Shown: in pieces, positions 37,615 through 54,788 of the stretch
Numbering within the stretch: the stretch's first letter is position 1
Layout: each line of letters starts with the position of its first letter
DNA from: Amoebidium appalachense
Lineage: Eukaryota; Ichthyosporea
Assembly: GCA_963693365.1 (NCBI GenBank)
Contig: CAVNZM010000002.1
Coordinates: 4,402,001 to 4,466,000 of the forward strand
Reading direction: 5' to 3'
DNA: 64,000 nt
Program-made: the position numbers and the translations under genes
The notes under the pieces: generated by a model
What the model saw: the letters and a program-made list of their open reading frames with translations, nothing else
The model's database searches: none
Told to the model about the DNA's origin: nothing

Positions 37615-38367
37615 CTATGCCATATGTCCACGGGTGCGTGTGTCCGGTTGTGGTGGGCGCATGGGCAGGCCCCTAGCAGCAGCCAGCCTATCCACTGTGC
37701 CGTAGAGCAGCACCAGCTGTGCCAGTTCTCGTTTGAGCTGGTCGGGCGTCTTGCACTGCACCGTGCGGCTGTCTTCGGCCAGGTGCGCACACGTTAGAAG
37801 CACGTGCTGCAGCCCGTCCATTGGCGCGGGTGGAGGGTTGGGCCTGTGCATGCTGGGGATCAGCTGGGATATGGCGTGAAGATGCACCGGCGCAGACAGC
37901 TGAGGGCGCTGTAAAGGCTGACCAGACAGCGGAGAGGGAACATGGGGTTGGGGCGGCACCGATTCTTGCCGTTTGAACTTGGGGTGCAGCTCCTCCGAGC
38001 TGCAGCGCCGCAGCACCGGGCTGTCTTCGGAGTTGCCGTGCTCGTTGTCCAGTGAGCTGGACAGCTCCGGGGTGCTCCTCTGGCGCCTGAAGCCATGCTT
38101 GAGCCACTGGTGCTGGTTGAGCGCACTGTCCGAGGCATACTTGCGCTCACAGAACTGGCACTGAAACGTGCGCTCTAGCTCCTGCAGACGGCGGCGCTGG
38201 CGAGGGCGCTTAGGCAGCATGAAGGTGCACGGGTTGATTGTGGGCGGGCAAAGGGCGGGCGCGGGCACCAAGGTGGGCACGGAAGGGCGGGCCTTGGCGG
38301 GCGCACCAGCATGCATGTGTTGATCCATGTGCCGCGGCACAGTACTAGACACTTGACTTGCGGCCAT
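37615..38367 (-). CDS. Single-exon C2H2 zinc-finger protein
   Basis: An uninterrupted 250-codon frame starts at the ATG at 38367. It contains one C2H2 finger, C70-x2-C73-x12-H86-x4-H91, preceded by a basic stretch KRPRQRRR (53-60) that could serve as a nuclear signal. The remainder is Pro/Ser/His-rich, with several Arg-x-x-Ser phospho-site-like motifs, and ends with a leucine-rich helix (about 190-235). Real-gene status is supported by length, GC-rich codons with a high CTG share, and the absence of low complexity. The function is probably nucleic-acid binding, and no orthologue is recognised. A single finger alone rarely gives DNA specificity, so RNA or protein binding is possible. Confidence 0.68.
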   Translation of the reverse strand: MAASQVSSTVPRHMDQHMHAGAPAKARPSVPTLVPAPALCPPTINPCTFMLPKRPRQRRRLQELERTFQCQFCERKYASDSALNQHQWLKHGFRRQRSTPELSSSLDNEHGNSEDSPVLRRCSSEELHPKFKRQESVPPQPHVPSPLSGQPLQRPQLSAPVHLHAISQLIPSMHRPNPPPAPMDGLQHVLLTCAHLAEDSRTVQCKTPDQLKRELAQLVLLYGTVDRLAAARGLPMRPPQPDTRTRGHMA

Positions 38368-38536
38368 TTTGTATAGAAAAAATGTTTCTCAAGTGTTGCA
38401 AGAGGGCGCTGCTATGCACCGGTAAATCTTCTATCTATCTACTCAGCCACTGAGAACTGAGGAAACTAGTCTCCAAGGATATGTGCCCACTGGCTTACGT
38501 AAGTGGCCGGGCACTACTACGCCACGGGACGGCGAC

Positions 38537-38570
<34 letters not shown>

Positions 38571-39381
38571 CGCAGGGAAGACAGCACACAGAGTGACTAG
38601 AAGCAAACCAACGATGCGGAGGCTCAGAACTGAAACTACCAAAATTTCTGTGTGGCGCATCAACTTAAGTATTCTCAACTGAAAACTGGGCTTCTATGTC
38701 CACACGAAAAGGATAGGCGTCGACAGTGTCAGCAAGGAAACAAGCTGAAACTGGACCGTGGACCAAGTGTCGGTCCCTTTTTGTATGCTCCTGCACTGCA
38801 TAACAAGCTCGTGCGCCCATTGGTCCCTGCCACAGCCACCTAATTTGCTCCAGCGAATCATAGAGCTCGCTGGCACACTTTTGAATTTTTTGATCTCTTC
38901 AACCAATCATTGCGTTCGTGGACTGACGGAAACAACAAAAATAACCGCGAAGGTGTTTGTTCCCCCCAGACTGACCCTCCAGTCTTTCGACGACGGCGCT
39001 GCGCAGGTCCCTCTTCTGCCTTGCATAAAAAAACAAAAAAAAAAACCCAGTGAACTTGTTTGCACGGCTGCTGCGTATTACAGAATGACCAGAAACTGTA
39101 TGTACAGTAGGCGAAAAATTGAAGCCCCTAGAGGCCTCCAGAGAGAGGCTGGGACTGGGAGGCTGAGCCTGGCCAGAGGCTCAGAGCCGGATCACCCTAC
39201 ACTCTAAGGGGAAGGCTTTCTAGAACCGGAGGTTATGGGCGGCTTTATTCTCTTTTCTACTTCTCTCCTCCAGTATATCCGTTATAAAATGACCGTGTTA
39301 GATCACCTTATTAATTCTGCACAGTATGATGTTGTGATACGGTGTCTTATCTTTCTCTCGGAAGACCAATGCTAGCTTCTG
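38368..39381. other. Spacer upstream of the zinc-finger gene; no gene seen
   Basis: The spacer contains a 30-nt poly-A tract (38,538-38,567) and CCAAT/ATTGG motifs near 38,818 and 38,902. I see no supported coding region. The reading frame at 38,758-39,207 has no recognisable features. Confidence 0.55.
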
Positions 39382-39532
39382 ATCTATAGATTATGGATCA
39401 GAAGCACGGCCATCTAAAATAGAGTCTCTATGTAGATGGCAGGGTTCGAAGTTACGAAAAAAAAATCGGAATTTTCGATATTTGAAAACACAGTTCCGAA
39501 AATCGTCCCGGCCGAATCGGAACGCCCGAGAG

Positions 39533-39574
<42 letters not shown>

Positions 39575-40437
39575 CCCCCGGGGGGAAGCTTCTCATGACT
39601 TCGCAGGTCTCATCACACACGGGGCATACACCACCCACACAAACTGCACACGTACGTACGTGTCTCCCTGTCCCTGTAGAATGTTCAATGGCAGACCCTG
39701 ACTACAGCGCCAGCCTAGCACATGTGCATGTTGTCACACCAAACACATTTATGCACACACCCACGCACACACACACACACACACACACACAGACAGACAC
39801 ACACACACACATTCACACACACACAGCCGTGACACCACATATGCATCATAGCCATGCATGGCCACATGAACATACAATGCATATGCCTGCGCATGTATAT
39901 ATAGGCCGGCCTCCACTTCAAAACTTCCCCCCCCCAGAAATGGAACCCCATTCCCCCCTCCTCCGCTGCCCACCGTTCCCTCCACCAGTGCTGCCCCTCC
40001 TTCTCCCCCCACCGCCGCTCCGGCCTCACCCCCCCCCCCCCCCCCTCCCCCTCTCAGGTGGATCCCCCCCCCCCCCCCCCCCCCGGCCCCCCCTACTAGT
40101 ACTCCCCCCCCCCCCCCCCGGCCATTCCCCCCCAGGAACGCCTAAACATGGAATTGATCTAGATGCTCAGAGTCGACGGCCACCAGGTGCAGGTGCCACG
40201 TGTATCACGATCAGTGGCACGCGTCTTAAATGGCAGGCAATACACACACTGTGCACCACTAGTACTGTGTTTCGTTCAAAGACACACATGCACATACATA
40301 CACAGCCGTGACACCAGCTCGTTGTACACGTGCACAGGCACACACTGTCTATCTCAGATCATGATAACTGTATTACAAACGTGCACATGCATCCACCCTG
40401 TACAATCACATGCTATGCACCCACCCACACACACACA

Positions 40438-40484
<47 letters not shown>

Positions 40485-40535
40485 ATACTGCACACACACA
40501 CCTTGTACACGGCGCACGCACACACACCCCGTGGC

Positions 40536-40570
<35 letters not shown>

Positions 40571-40759
40571 CAAGAAACCGTTGGTACAAACACACAAACC
40601 CACACTGGCATGAAACACACATACACAGACACACACACCCTAGGCCTGCATACATACACACCACACTGCACACACACACACATACACACACTGTACATAC
40701 ATACACACACACCATAACCGTTGACACAAAACACACACACACATGCACACAATGTCATG

Positions 40760-40816
<57 letters not shown>

Positions 40817-41490
40817 ACATGTGCACACATGCACACAACGTAGACACACACACACCGATTACCGCTGACACAAATACACACACCCACACCTGTACACATA
40901 CACACAGACACACACACCGTGCATACATACCCACCACACACATACACAATTGCAAAGAAAAATACTCAAACACACACAAACACAAACACAACCACCCAAC
41001 GTGATTTTCTTCCCCCCCCCCCCCCCCCCTCCCCCCGGCAGCCCCCCCCCAAACATTCGATTTCTGCCTGAGCTTCCCATGTTGCTGCCTCAACTCACTC
41101 CCCCCCCCCCCCCCCCCCCCCTCCCCTCCCCTCCCCTCCCCCAGAATTTTTAAATACGGAGACAAAATGTATACATATAATGTGCATTAATGCACTTCAT
41201 ATTTCCCTTTTATTCCTTCAAGCTTCAAGTGCCAACACCAGGAAGGCCTCTAATAAACACAGGGGTTTTTGAGTATGCATTATAATTTCATTTTGATGCA
41301 ATATAGGCACAAATAAGCATGCCCTAGTTTACTGATGCGCGATGATTACGATTTTTGGTGGGCCTGCTCCGACGGAGCATTCCGATTTTCGAAGAGGTTT
41401 TCCGAAACGGGATTTCGTCTTCCGTTAATGGGCTCCACCGTCCTTCGAACCCTGGTAGATGGCCGTGCTTCTGATCCATAATCTATAGAT
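39382..41490. mobile_element. 86-bp hairpin element interrupted by the second hAT-like copy
   Basis: The arms 39,382-39,416 and 41,456-41,490 are perfect 35-bp inverted copies, starting ATCTATAGATTATGGATC. With the hAT-like insertion and one target duplication removed, they form an 86-nt hairpin with a 16-nt loop. The left arm also holds its own smaller hairpin (GCTTCTGATC / GATCAGAAGC). Confidence 0.85.
39440..41454. mobile_element. hAT-like non-autonomous DNA transposon, copy 2 (2,015 bp)
   Basis: It has the same CAGGGTTCGAAG ends as copy 1 and is flanked by an exact 8-bp duplication GTAGATGG (39,432-39,439 and 41,455-41,462). The interior is colinear with copy 1, with differences mainly in poly-C and CA tract length plus a few substitutions and small indels. 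No transposase frame is visible. The similarity suggests recent mobility. Confidence 0.9.
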
Positions 41491-41950
41491 TCTAACTAGT
41501 ATGTCACATAGGGTTGTTTGATTGGCTGCGCTGGAAAACGCAGTAGGCCGGGCCCGTCAAGTGAGGCTGGGGCCGCTGGGCCCCTGACTGCCTGACGATG
41601 TCCGCAGCAATACAAAGTGCATAAACCCCCGAAGGCTTTCCCACAAGAACTTAGGCACACAACACGAACTTTTACAGCACAAAGCCCAGGACTATCAGCT
41701 ACGGTCGCAGCTCTCAAAGCCACTAACTAAACAGCCTCAAATACAACACAGCAGGGCAGTGTGGGCAGTGAAGGACATGACTGCGGCCGTGTAGGGTCGC
41801 AGTTGCTTGCTGCCTGTAGTCGGTCAGTCTCTCCGCCTTGGGCAACCACTTGTGGCGGAGGCCTGTCACCTTGGCATGCACCCCTCACGGTGGCTCCATA
41901 GCGCCCCACACTCTGTGCCGGGGGTGCAGGACAGATAGGGGCAGGCAGGG

Positions 41951-44502
41951 ATGGCAGCCAAGGAGGTTGCGCTGAGCTCGTTTGGGGCGTACGTGTGCAC
42001 GCACGTGCAGGGCGCAGGCACTGTGACGCCAGGGAGGCGACGCTACTCGCTGACAGATGGCGACCGCACGGCGCAGCTGCTGCAGCTGCTGGAGAATGCA
42101 GCGGACTTCTTCTTCTACCGCAAGCGCATACGCTTCTTCCTATGTGCAGAGGAGCTGTACCGCCACAGCCGTGCCTTTGCAGCCGCACAGAGAAGGGGCT
42201 CGGATACAGTCCATACAGCCTCGTGCCAAGGCGCAGCCGAGAATGACAGGTACGTTCCATTGGGGGGAAGGACGGGGGGAGGGGGGGACAGGGAGGGGGG
42301 GGGGGGAGGGAAGGGGAGGGTAAGGGCGCATGCCACCGGGGGCTGAGGGGATGGGGCAGAGGCGAGGAAGGCAACACGTGGGTTGAGTTTGTGGAGCGAC
42401 TGGCGGCGCTGCTGCAGAGGCTATGGGACAGCTACCTGGGTGCACAGTGGGCCAGGGCAGACCAGCTGGTGCGCGCAAACAAAATAAGGAAGGACCTGCT
42501 GCTGCCTCATACAAAGTAAAGAGGGGGAGGGGGGAGGGAGGGGGGGGGGGGGGGGGGGGGAGGGGGGATCGCTGCAGATCTGGGGTGCTCATGCTCGTGG
42601 GGGCAGGCGAGATGAGGAATGTGACGTGGGGGAGGCGCAAAGGTACTTCATGGAAGGTGGGTATCGTGTGGCTGGGCAGTTAGAAGGGGATGAGGGTGAT
42701 CTCTGTATATGTGATATCTGGGCGGAGAAGGGTGGGGGGGGGGGGGGGGGGGGGGGGAGCTGGAACACACTGACCATGCACAGATGGCCATAGGCAGGCT
42801 GCAGGTGTTCGGCCCCTGTATGCAAGTCTTGCACCTTCCCCCTTCCCTGCTTGTGGGCCTGTGTGTGCACCTGTCTCCTTCTCGTTGTGGGTCGGTGTAT
42901 GCGTACATGCAGGCTGAGATCGTGTTTGGTGGATGCTGTCTGCCTGCCCTTCTCCGTGCTGCCTGGTGGCCTGATCCTGTGGAACCCACCTTGCTGACCT
43001 TGCATGATCGTCCCCCCCCCCCCCCCCCCCCAACCCCCTCCCCCTGGTATGGCCACAGTGGTGGAGGGGTGTGTGGAGGAGGTTAGTGATGGCAACGGGG
43101 CTGCGTTGACATCTGCTGGCTGCTGTGTGGTGCTGTTCCACATCCATCACTGCCCGCACTGTCGAACCATGCGCCCAGCATTCTTTGCTGCTGCACGGGT
43201 ACGTGGACCCGCCCTGCTGTTGTGCGTGCACCGGGCGAAGGGGAAGGGGGGGAAGGGGGGCGGGAGGGGAAAATGCACCACCCTGGGTGGTGGGGTGAGT
43301 GCTGCTGGCAATGATGGTTGGGGAGGGGTGTGTGTTTTGGGGGGGTGGGGACGGAGGGAAAGGGTTCGGGGCTGAGAGGGCCACAGGGAACTAGGGGCTG
43401 ACATGTGGGGCAGGCGCTCAAGGGGCAGGTCAAGTTCTATACGGTCGATGGGCTGCTGAGCCCCGGCCTGCAGACACACTACCAGGTCAGCAGATACCCC
43501 ACTGTGCTGCGCTTCAGGTGGGTGTGGGTGGGCGGGTGGGTGGGTGGGTGGGTGGGTGGGTGTGGGTGGGTGGGTGGGTGGGTGGGTGTGGGTGGGTGGT
43601 GTGGGTGCGTGCGTGCGTGGGTGGGTGCGTGGGTGGGTGTGGGCGGGTGGGTGGGTGGGTGGGTGTGGGGGGAGGGGGGGGGGGGGGGGGGGGGGGGGGA
43701 TGGGTGGAGGGGTGGCTGTGGGTGGGTGGGCGGGTGTGGGTGTGGGTGGGTGGGTGGGTGGGTGGGTGGGTGGGTGGGTGGGTGGGTGTGGATGGGTGGG
43801 TGGGTGTGGGTGGGTGGTGTGGGTGGGGGAGGGGAAAGGGGAGGGGGAGAGGGTGAAGCGGTGAGTGTGGGTGGGTGGGTGTGGGTGGGTGGGGGGGAAG
43901 GGAGGGGGGGGGGGGGGGGGGGGGGGTGGACTGGTTGGAGGGGTGGCCCTGTGTGGGTACACTTGGGTGTGGTTGAATGGGTGGGTGGGTGAGTGGTTGC
44001 GTGGGCGAGTGTGGGGGGTATGGGGGTGGGGGGGTGTCTGTGTGTGGTTGTGGGGGGATGGAGGAGTAGGAATGGAGATGGGGGTGGGGGTGAGTGTGTG
44101 GGGGTTTGTGTGGCGGGGTTGGATGGTTGGGTGGGTGGGTGTGTGGGGGGATGGGTGGGTGGGTGTGGGGGGGGTGGGTGTGTATTGTTGTGGGGGGGTA
44201 GACGGGTGGGGGTGAGAGTGAGGGTAGGTGTGTGGGTGTGTGGGTGTGTGGGTTGGTGGATTGGTGTGTGTGTGTGTGGGTTGGTGTGTGTGTGTATGAG
44301 GGGATTGGGGTGGGGGAGGAGGGTGCAGGTGTGGTTGGGTGGGTGGGTGGGTGTGGGCGGATCGGTGTGTGGGTGGCTTTAGGTAGGTGGGTGGGTGGCG
44401 GTGGGTGGATGGGGGTGAGATTGTGTGTTTATGTGCGGGGGGGAGGGGGAGGATGAAAAGGGGGGAGGGGAGAGGGGGGTAGGGGGTAGGGCATGTACGA
44501 AG

Positions 44503-44577
<75 letters not shown>

Positions 44578-47500
44578 TGTTGGGGTTGGGGGTTGGGGGT
44601 TTCTTTTTTTTTTTGGGGGGGGGGGGGGGGGACGACTTCTGATGCGACCAGCAGGGATGGCAAGGTGGAGGCGCAGTACCCGAGAGGACTGGCATACACC
44701 CTGGACAGCCTGCTGGCATTTGCACGCAGGTGGGTGGGTGTTGGGGGGGTATAAGGTATGTGTGTGTGCTTGTGGGTCTGCTTGCTGGTGGGCCTGGGTG
44801 GGTTTGAATACGTGGTTAAGGCAAGTTGGGGTAGCCTGTGTGTGTGTATGGAGGCGGGGAGGGGGGGGGGAGGGCTCGGGGCTTGGTGCATGGGGTCTGA
44901 GGATTGTGGTTTCAGTGAGCAGGGCACGGTGGGGGATGGGGATGGGCAGGGCAGCAAGTTGTGGCAGCTACAGCGCAAGATGTCCCTCAAGGACAGCCTG
45001 GTGAAACAGGTAGGTGCACAAGGGGGTGGAAGGGGGGGGGGGGGGGGGGGGGGGGGGGGGATGTTGCTGACAGGCGATTTCACAGCTGCAGGGCCAGAGA
45101 GAGTTCGTGTCACTGGCAGAGAGCATCCGGGCACTGGGTGGGTTGTGTGCCTGCCCCCCCCCCCCCCCCCCCCCCCCTTCCCCTCCCCTCCGCTCTCTCT
45201 CTCCCCCCCCCTCCCCCCCCCCCCCCCCCCCTGCTTGTGTTTGTTGGTCGAAGGTGCTTGTGTGCTACATATGTGGGTGCCAAATGGCTGCCCCTTGGTG
45301 GATGTGTGAGCGAACATATCCCGAATAGTCTTTTCCTGAGGACATGCACCCACCTCAGCATACGTTGCGTGCAGACGTGAGATGAAATCTGATACTGAGA
45401 ATTGACTGTTACCCTATTTATGGCTGAATCTGAATAGAGTTATACCGACAGCCAATATGAACTATTGCCATGCCTTTGACTGCCCCAATAAAGCCATTCT
45501 GAAGGCATGTCCAATCAAAAGCCAGTCCGTAATTGGCTATTCGTTTAAAGGACCGTTGCGGTCAAGCGAGGGTTTGGCCATTACTGCCTGCCTGCCATAC
45601 GTGTGTGTGCACCGCCTGCCTGCCTGTCTGCCATGTGTGTGTGTTCACTGCCTGCCTGCCATGTGTGTGTGTTCACTGCCTGCCTGCCATGTGTGTGGCA
45701 CTCAGGGGGTTGGGCTGCAGGCTGTGAGGGGGAGGAGGAGTGCCGGGCCATGACCAGACCCCATGGACCCGACGATGACCCCCCCACCATCATCTTCATG
45801 GGGGGCGGCATGGGGAGTGGTGCGTGGAGGCCACTGCATTGGGGGGGGGGGGGGAGGGGGGGGGGAGGGAGGACTGACATTTGGGGGAGCAGGCAAGAGC
45901 ACGGTGGTGGGCAAGCTGACGGGCACTGAGTTCTGGCGTAAACATGGGTCCCAGGTGGTCATCATCGAGGCAGATGGTAAATACTTGATCCCTGGCAGGG
46001 TTAAACAGGGTTAAACATGTAAAACAGGGCTGACACTTGGGCAGCCATGAAGCTCAAGGACCCGGTGTACCAGGCCCTCAGTCTGGTGGATGAGGAGGCT
46101 AGCAGGGACGTGCACGACTACAGTGTCAGGACCGCTGAGGAGCTGTTCCTCAGTGCTATCAAGTACAGGAGAGGTAGGTTCCTCGGTCATATCAAGTACA
46201 GGCGAGGTGGGTGGGTGGTTCCTCGCTTTTCTTAATACAGGAGAGGTGGGTGGGTTTCTCAGTGTTATTAAGTAGAGGAGAGGTGGGTGGGTTGGTTCCT
46301 CGGTGAATGGTGATAGCAAGTGCAGGTTAGGTGTGTGCAGAGGGGGGAGGGTGAGAGAGGGTGGGGGGGGGGGGGGGGGGGGGGAGGGGGGGGGGGGGGA
46401 GGGGAGGGGGCGGGGAGGTAAAAGGCAGATTTACTAACACACTGTACTCTGCAGACATTGTGTTTGACGGCACAATGAGGTAGGCTGTTCCCCTCCTACA
46501 CTGGGGTCATATAGGCCCCATGATGCTAACATCTAATTGGCCGGCAGCTGGGCGCCGTTTGTAGCGCAGACAGTGGCCATGGTGCGGGACACAGCAAACA
46601 CGTACAGGCGGGGCCCAGGGTATGTGGTGCAGGGGGATGGGTCTGTGAGCGAGCAGTACTGGGTGCCTGTGGGCCCCTGCAGCCCTGGTGTGCCCTACCG
46701 CATTGAGATGGTCGGTGTCACCGTGGACCCGGATGTGGCCGTGCAGAGGGCAATAGTCCGCCAGGTATGCGGCAACCCCCCCCCCTTCCCCCCCTCCCCC
46801 CCCCCCCCAATTCCCCCTCCCCCCTCTCTCCTCGGCTCGCCCACCACCGTTCCGGTCCCCAAGCCTCAACCCTCTCACCGTTACCTGCCCATGCACCCCA
46901 TCTCTTCCCAACTGGGCATGCAAACAAAATGCACTGTGCGTACTGGTGAGCATGCAGTGCAGGTTCTGACGATGGTGCAGGTAGTGACAGGGAGGGGGGT
47001 GCCAGTCAAGGCGCAGCTACAGTCACACCAGCTATTCTCCAAACACTTTGACGAATACGTGGCACTCTTCGATAAGGTTCCTAAAATACCCTCCCACCCC
47101 TCTCTCCCCTCTCCCCCGCGGATCTGAGTTGGGTTTATGATTAGCGCGTGCATGGTGAAAGGGCTGAAACTCGGATAGGGTGGATGCCTACGGCCCCCGT
47201 GAGGATGTTCCCTACTTATGATGCACCCTTGTTATGCGTACCCAGCCAAATCGGCATTATGTGTCGATCGTAAATGCGTATTTATTACTGTGTGACGCAT
47301 TCTTCCCCCCCCCCCCCCCCCACCCACCCCACCCGCGGAGGTGTGTGTGGTGACCGTCTAACTGGCTGGGCCACAGGTTGCGCTCTATGACAACAGCAGC
47401 ATGGACACCCTGCTGACGGAGACCCCGGCCCAGCCCCAGCTGATAGCAAGGTGACGTGGCTGCCTGGGTGCACTGGGCACATATAAGACCATGCAACTGC

Positions 47501-47830
47501 GCACACACACACTCACTCACTCACCAGCAAAGCATACACACATGATGTGGCCATATGCACACTTGTGCATGGTTGATCACTTTACCCATGGGTGCGGCCC
47601 CATCCGCCCACCCACCCACCCACCCACCCACCAACCATCCGCCAACCCATAGATGCTATATCCTACCAACCTACCCACCGCACCCCACTCCAATTCACAA
47701 GCATGGTAGGCCATGTGCTCACTATCACGTGTGGGCCCACAGCAAGGATGTGGGGGGGCTGCTGCTGGTGCATCCCCCCTCCTATGCGCGGTTCATGAGC
47801 AAGGTGGGTGCCCGCACAGGTATGGGTGCT

Positions 47831-47870
<40 letters not shown>

Positions 47871-48026
47871 GACGTGCTGACATGTCTTCAGGCCACACTC
47901 AATGTGGATGCGTCCAACCGGCTGGAGCTGCAATGGGGCACAGAGACACAGCAACAGGCCCAACAGAAAGAGGAGACGGCAAAATTGGGCCGATGGCTGT
48001 GGGCCCAGCTGCTAGAGCCAACGTGA
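41951..48026 (+). CDS. Thioredoxin-fold plus zeta-type P-loop kinase fusion protein
   Basis: Seventeen exons join in phase: 41951-42249, 42360-42515, 42607-42656, 43059-43198, 43414-43517, 44655-44729, 44916-45009, 45086-45137, 45721-45819, 45893-45976, 46045-46173, 46455-46479, 46548-46764, 46981-47076, 47377-47450, 47743-47803 and 47892-48026. They total 1890 nt, or 629 residues. Residues 1-168 form an unrecognised helical region. A thioredoxin fold follows, with active site C200-P-H-C203 and cis-proline P244 in RYPTVLRF, 44 residues apart as in classical thioredoxins. A linker leads to a zeta-type kinase: Walker A GGGMGSGKST (351-360), IIEAD, IVFDGTMSWAPFVAQT and YRIEMVGVTVDPDVA. This kinase domain resembles plant zeta-domain proteins. 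Bacterial zeta kinases phosphorylate UDP-N-acetylglucosamine; the eukaryotic substrate is unknown. The CPHC site suggests redox or isomerase activity or redox control. No signal peptide is evident. Confidence 0.84.
43518..44420 (+). repeat. GGGT/GTGGGTGG array in intron 5 of the fusion gene
   Basis: Nearly 900 nt of (GGGT)n and GTGGGTGGGTGG variants with two poly-G runs are present. Every segment meets the pattern for G-quadruplex formation on the sense strand. Arrays of this length stay open in several frames by composition only. Confidence 0.93.
44503..44575 (+). repeat. (GT)n microsatellite
   Basis: A GT tract of about 73 nt lies in intron 5, followed by T and G runs just before the exon at 44,655. 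Confidence 0.95.
45590..45700 (+). repeat. Short tandem repeat of CTGCCTGCCTGCCATGTGTG units
   Basis: Three to four imperfect copies of about 37 bp lie in the intron immediately upstream of the kinase-domain exon 45,721. They contribute to the polypyrimidine-poor acceptor region. Confidence 0.8.
47115..47315 (-). repeat. Dispersed G-tract repeat, copy H
   Basis: Read on the minus strand it matches copy E: AACATCCTCACGGGGGCC, CATCCACCCTATCCGAGTTT, CAGCCCTTTCACC and AACCCAACTCAGAT. It is antisense in an intron of the thioredoxin-kinase gene. Confidence 0.7.
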
Positions 48027-48085
48027 CATGGAACCAATCACAGCAAAGCATGGCATGAATGGACGTATTTAGCACCACGGCACAC

Positions 48086-48091
48086 TTTATT
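48086..48091 (-). terminator. AATAAA polyadenylation signal candidate for UROD
   Basis: TTTATT on the plus strand reads AATAAA on the UROD strand, about 320 nt past its stop. The plus-strand neighbour has an AATAAA at 48,355-48,360, so the two 3' ends may overlap. Confidence 0.45.
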
Positions 48092-48409
48092 AGCCGGTGT
48101 GGTGGCAGGTTAGTTCCACATGGTCAGAACCAGTGGCTCAAAAAGACAAAAAAAAACTATCTCTTTTTTAAACCCATGTATACATGTGCGATACATGCCA
48201 TCATCTCCATACATGAAAATACGTGTCAATACATGCATCTATTTGCCAATACATGCATATGTATGTCAATGTATGCATCTACTTGCCAATACATGGATAT
48301 ATTAAAAACTCTCAAAAGATCCAAGTATTTGCCAATACATGCATACGTCTCGTCAATAAATACAAGCATGTGCCAACACATGCATTTTAATGCACGTATT
48401 CTAGCCCGG

Positions 48410-54249
<5,840 letters not shown>

Positions 54250-54788
54250 AGTGTCTGCGTGCTGCGTGAAGAGAGGAAACTGAGGCGAATTCACAGCGAA
54301 ACTTTGATAGCTAAGGCACATGGGCTGCCTGAATGATGAATGATGGGCATACATCTGTGGTGCTGAACGAACCAATCAGAAATCAACACCAAGTAATCGA
54401 ATCCAAATATTCAAACTATAACCATATGCAGAAGCATGGTTAACTCTCAGCCAATAGAATGCTGTGTCTTGCGCAAGGCAGCTGCCTCTGTGAGCCACCT
54501 TGAGAAACCGACCAAGCCCGGCGTCTTTACAACGGCCTCCTGATTTCCGGCCCTGCAGGCTACAGCTGAACACTCGCCGTTTACCGAGACGCCTGTGTAG
54601 TCTAACCACACACGTTCACACACACATATTCACGCACACATAAGGGGGAGCAGTGATAGTCAATTGTAGCGGAAGCTCAACATCAGGCTTTGTGCGGGGC
54701 ACACTGCCCAGCCAAGCGCACCCTAGCAGCCAACCGTTGCACGCAAGGACGCCGGCTCTATCCGTTCCCCAGCCTTCAGGACGCAGCC
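54250..54788. promoter_or_regulatory. Bidirectional promoter region UROD / solenoid gene
   Basis: The two divergent start codons are 539 bp apart. The interval contains CCAAT at 54,372-54,376 and 54,451-54,455 and no TATA box in an obvious place. It lacks the G/C runs found in introns. The minus-strand frame 54,376-54,609 has no recognisable product. Confidence 0.55.

Noticed and set aside
45138-45720. Gene boundary between the thioredoxin and kinase parts, because an AATAAA occurs at 45,485
   Set aside because: The phase-1 donor at 45,137 joins the phase-1 acceptor at 45,721 without a stop, and no independent start codon context or promoter is evident. It is flagged for transcript testing.
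45721-48026. Zeta domain read as half of a toxin-antitoxin plasmid-maintenance system
   Set aside because: It is in the middle of an intron-containing nuclear gene with no epsilon-like partner, and it resembles the plant-type zeta-domain proteins.
54376-54609. Minus-strand frame upstream of UROD as a separate small gene
   Set aside because: It lies in the divergent promoter interval, has no recognisable features, and is not in frame with UROD.
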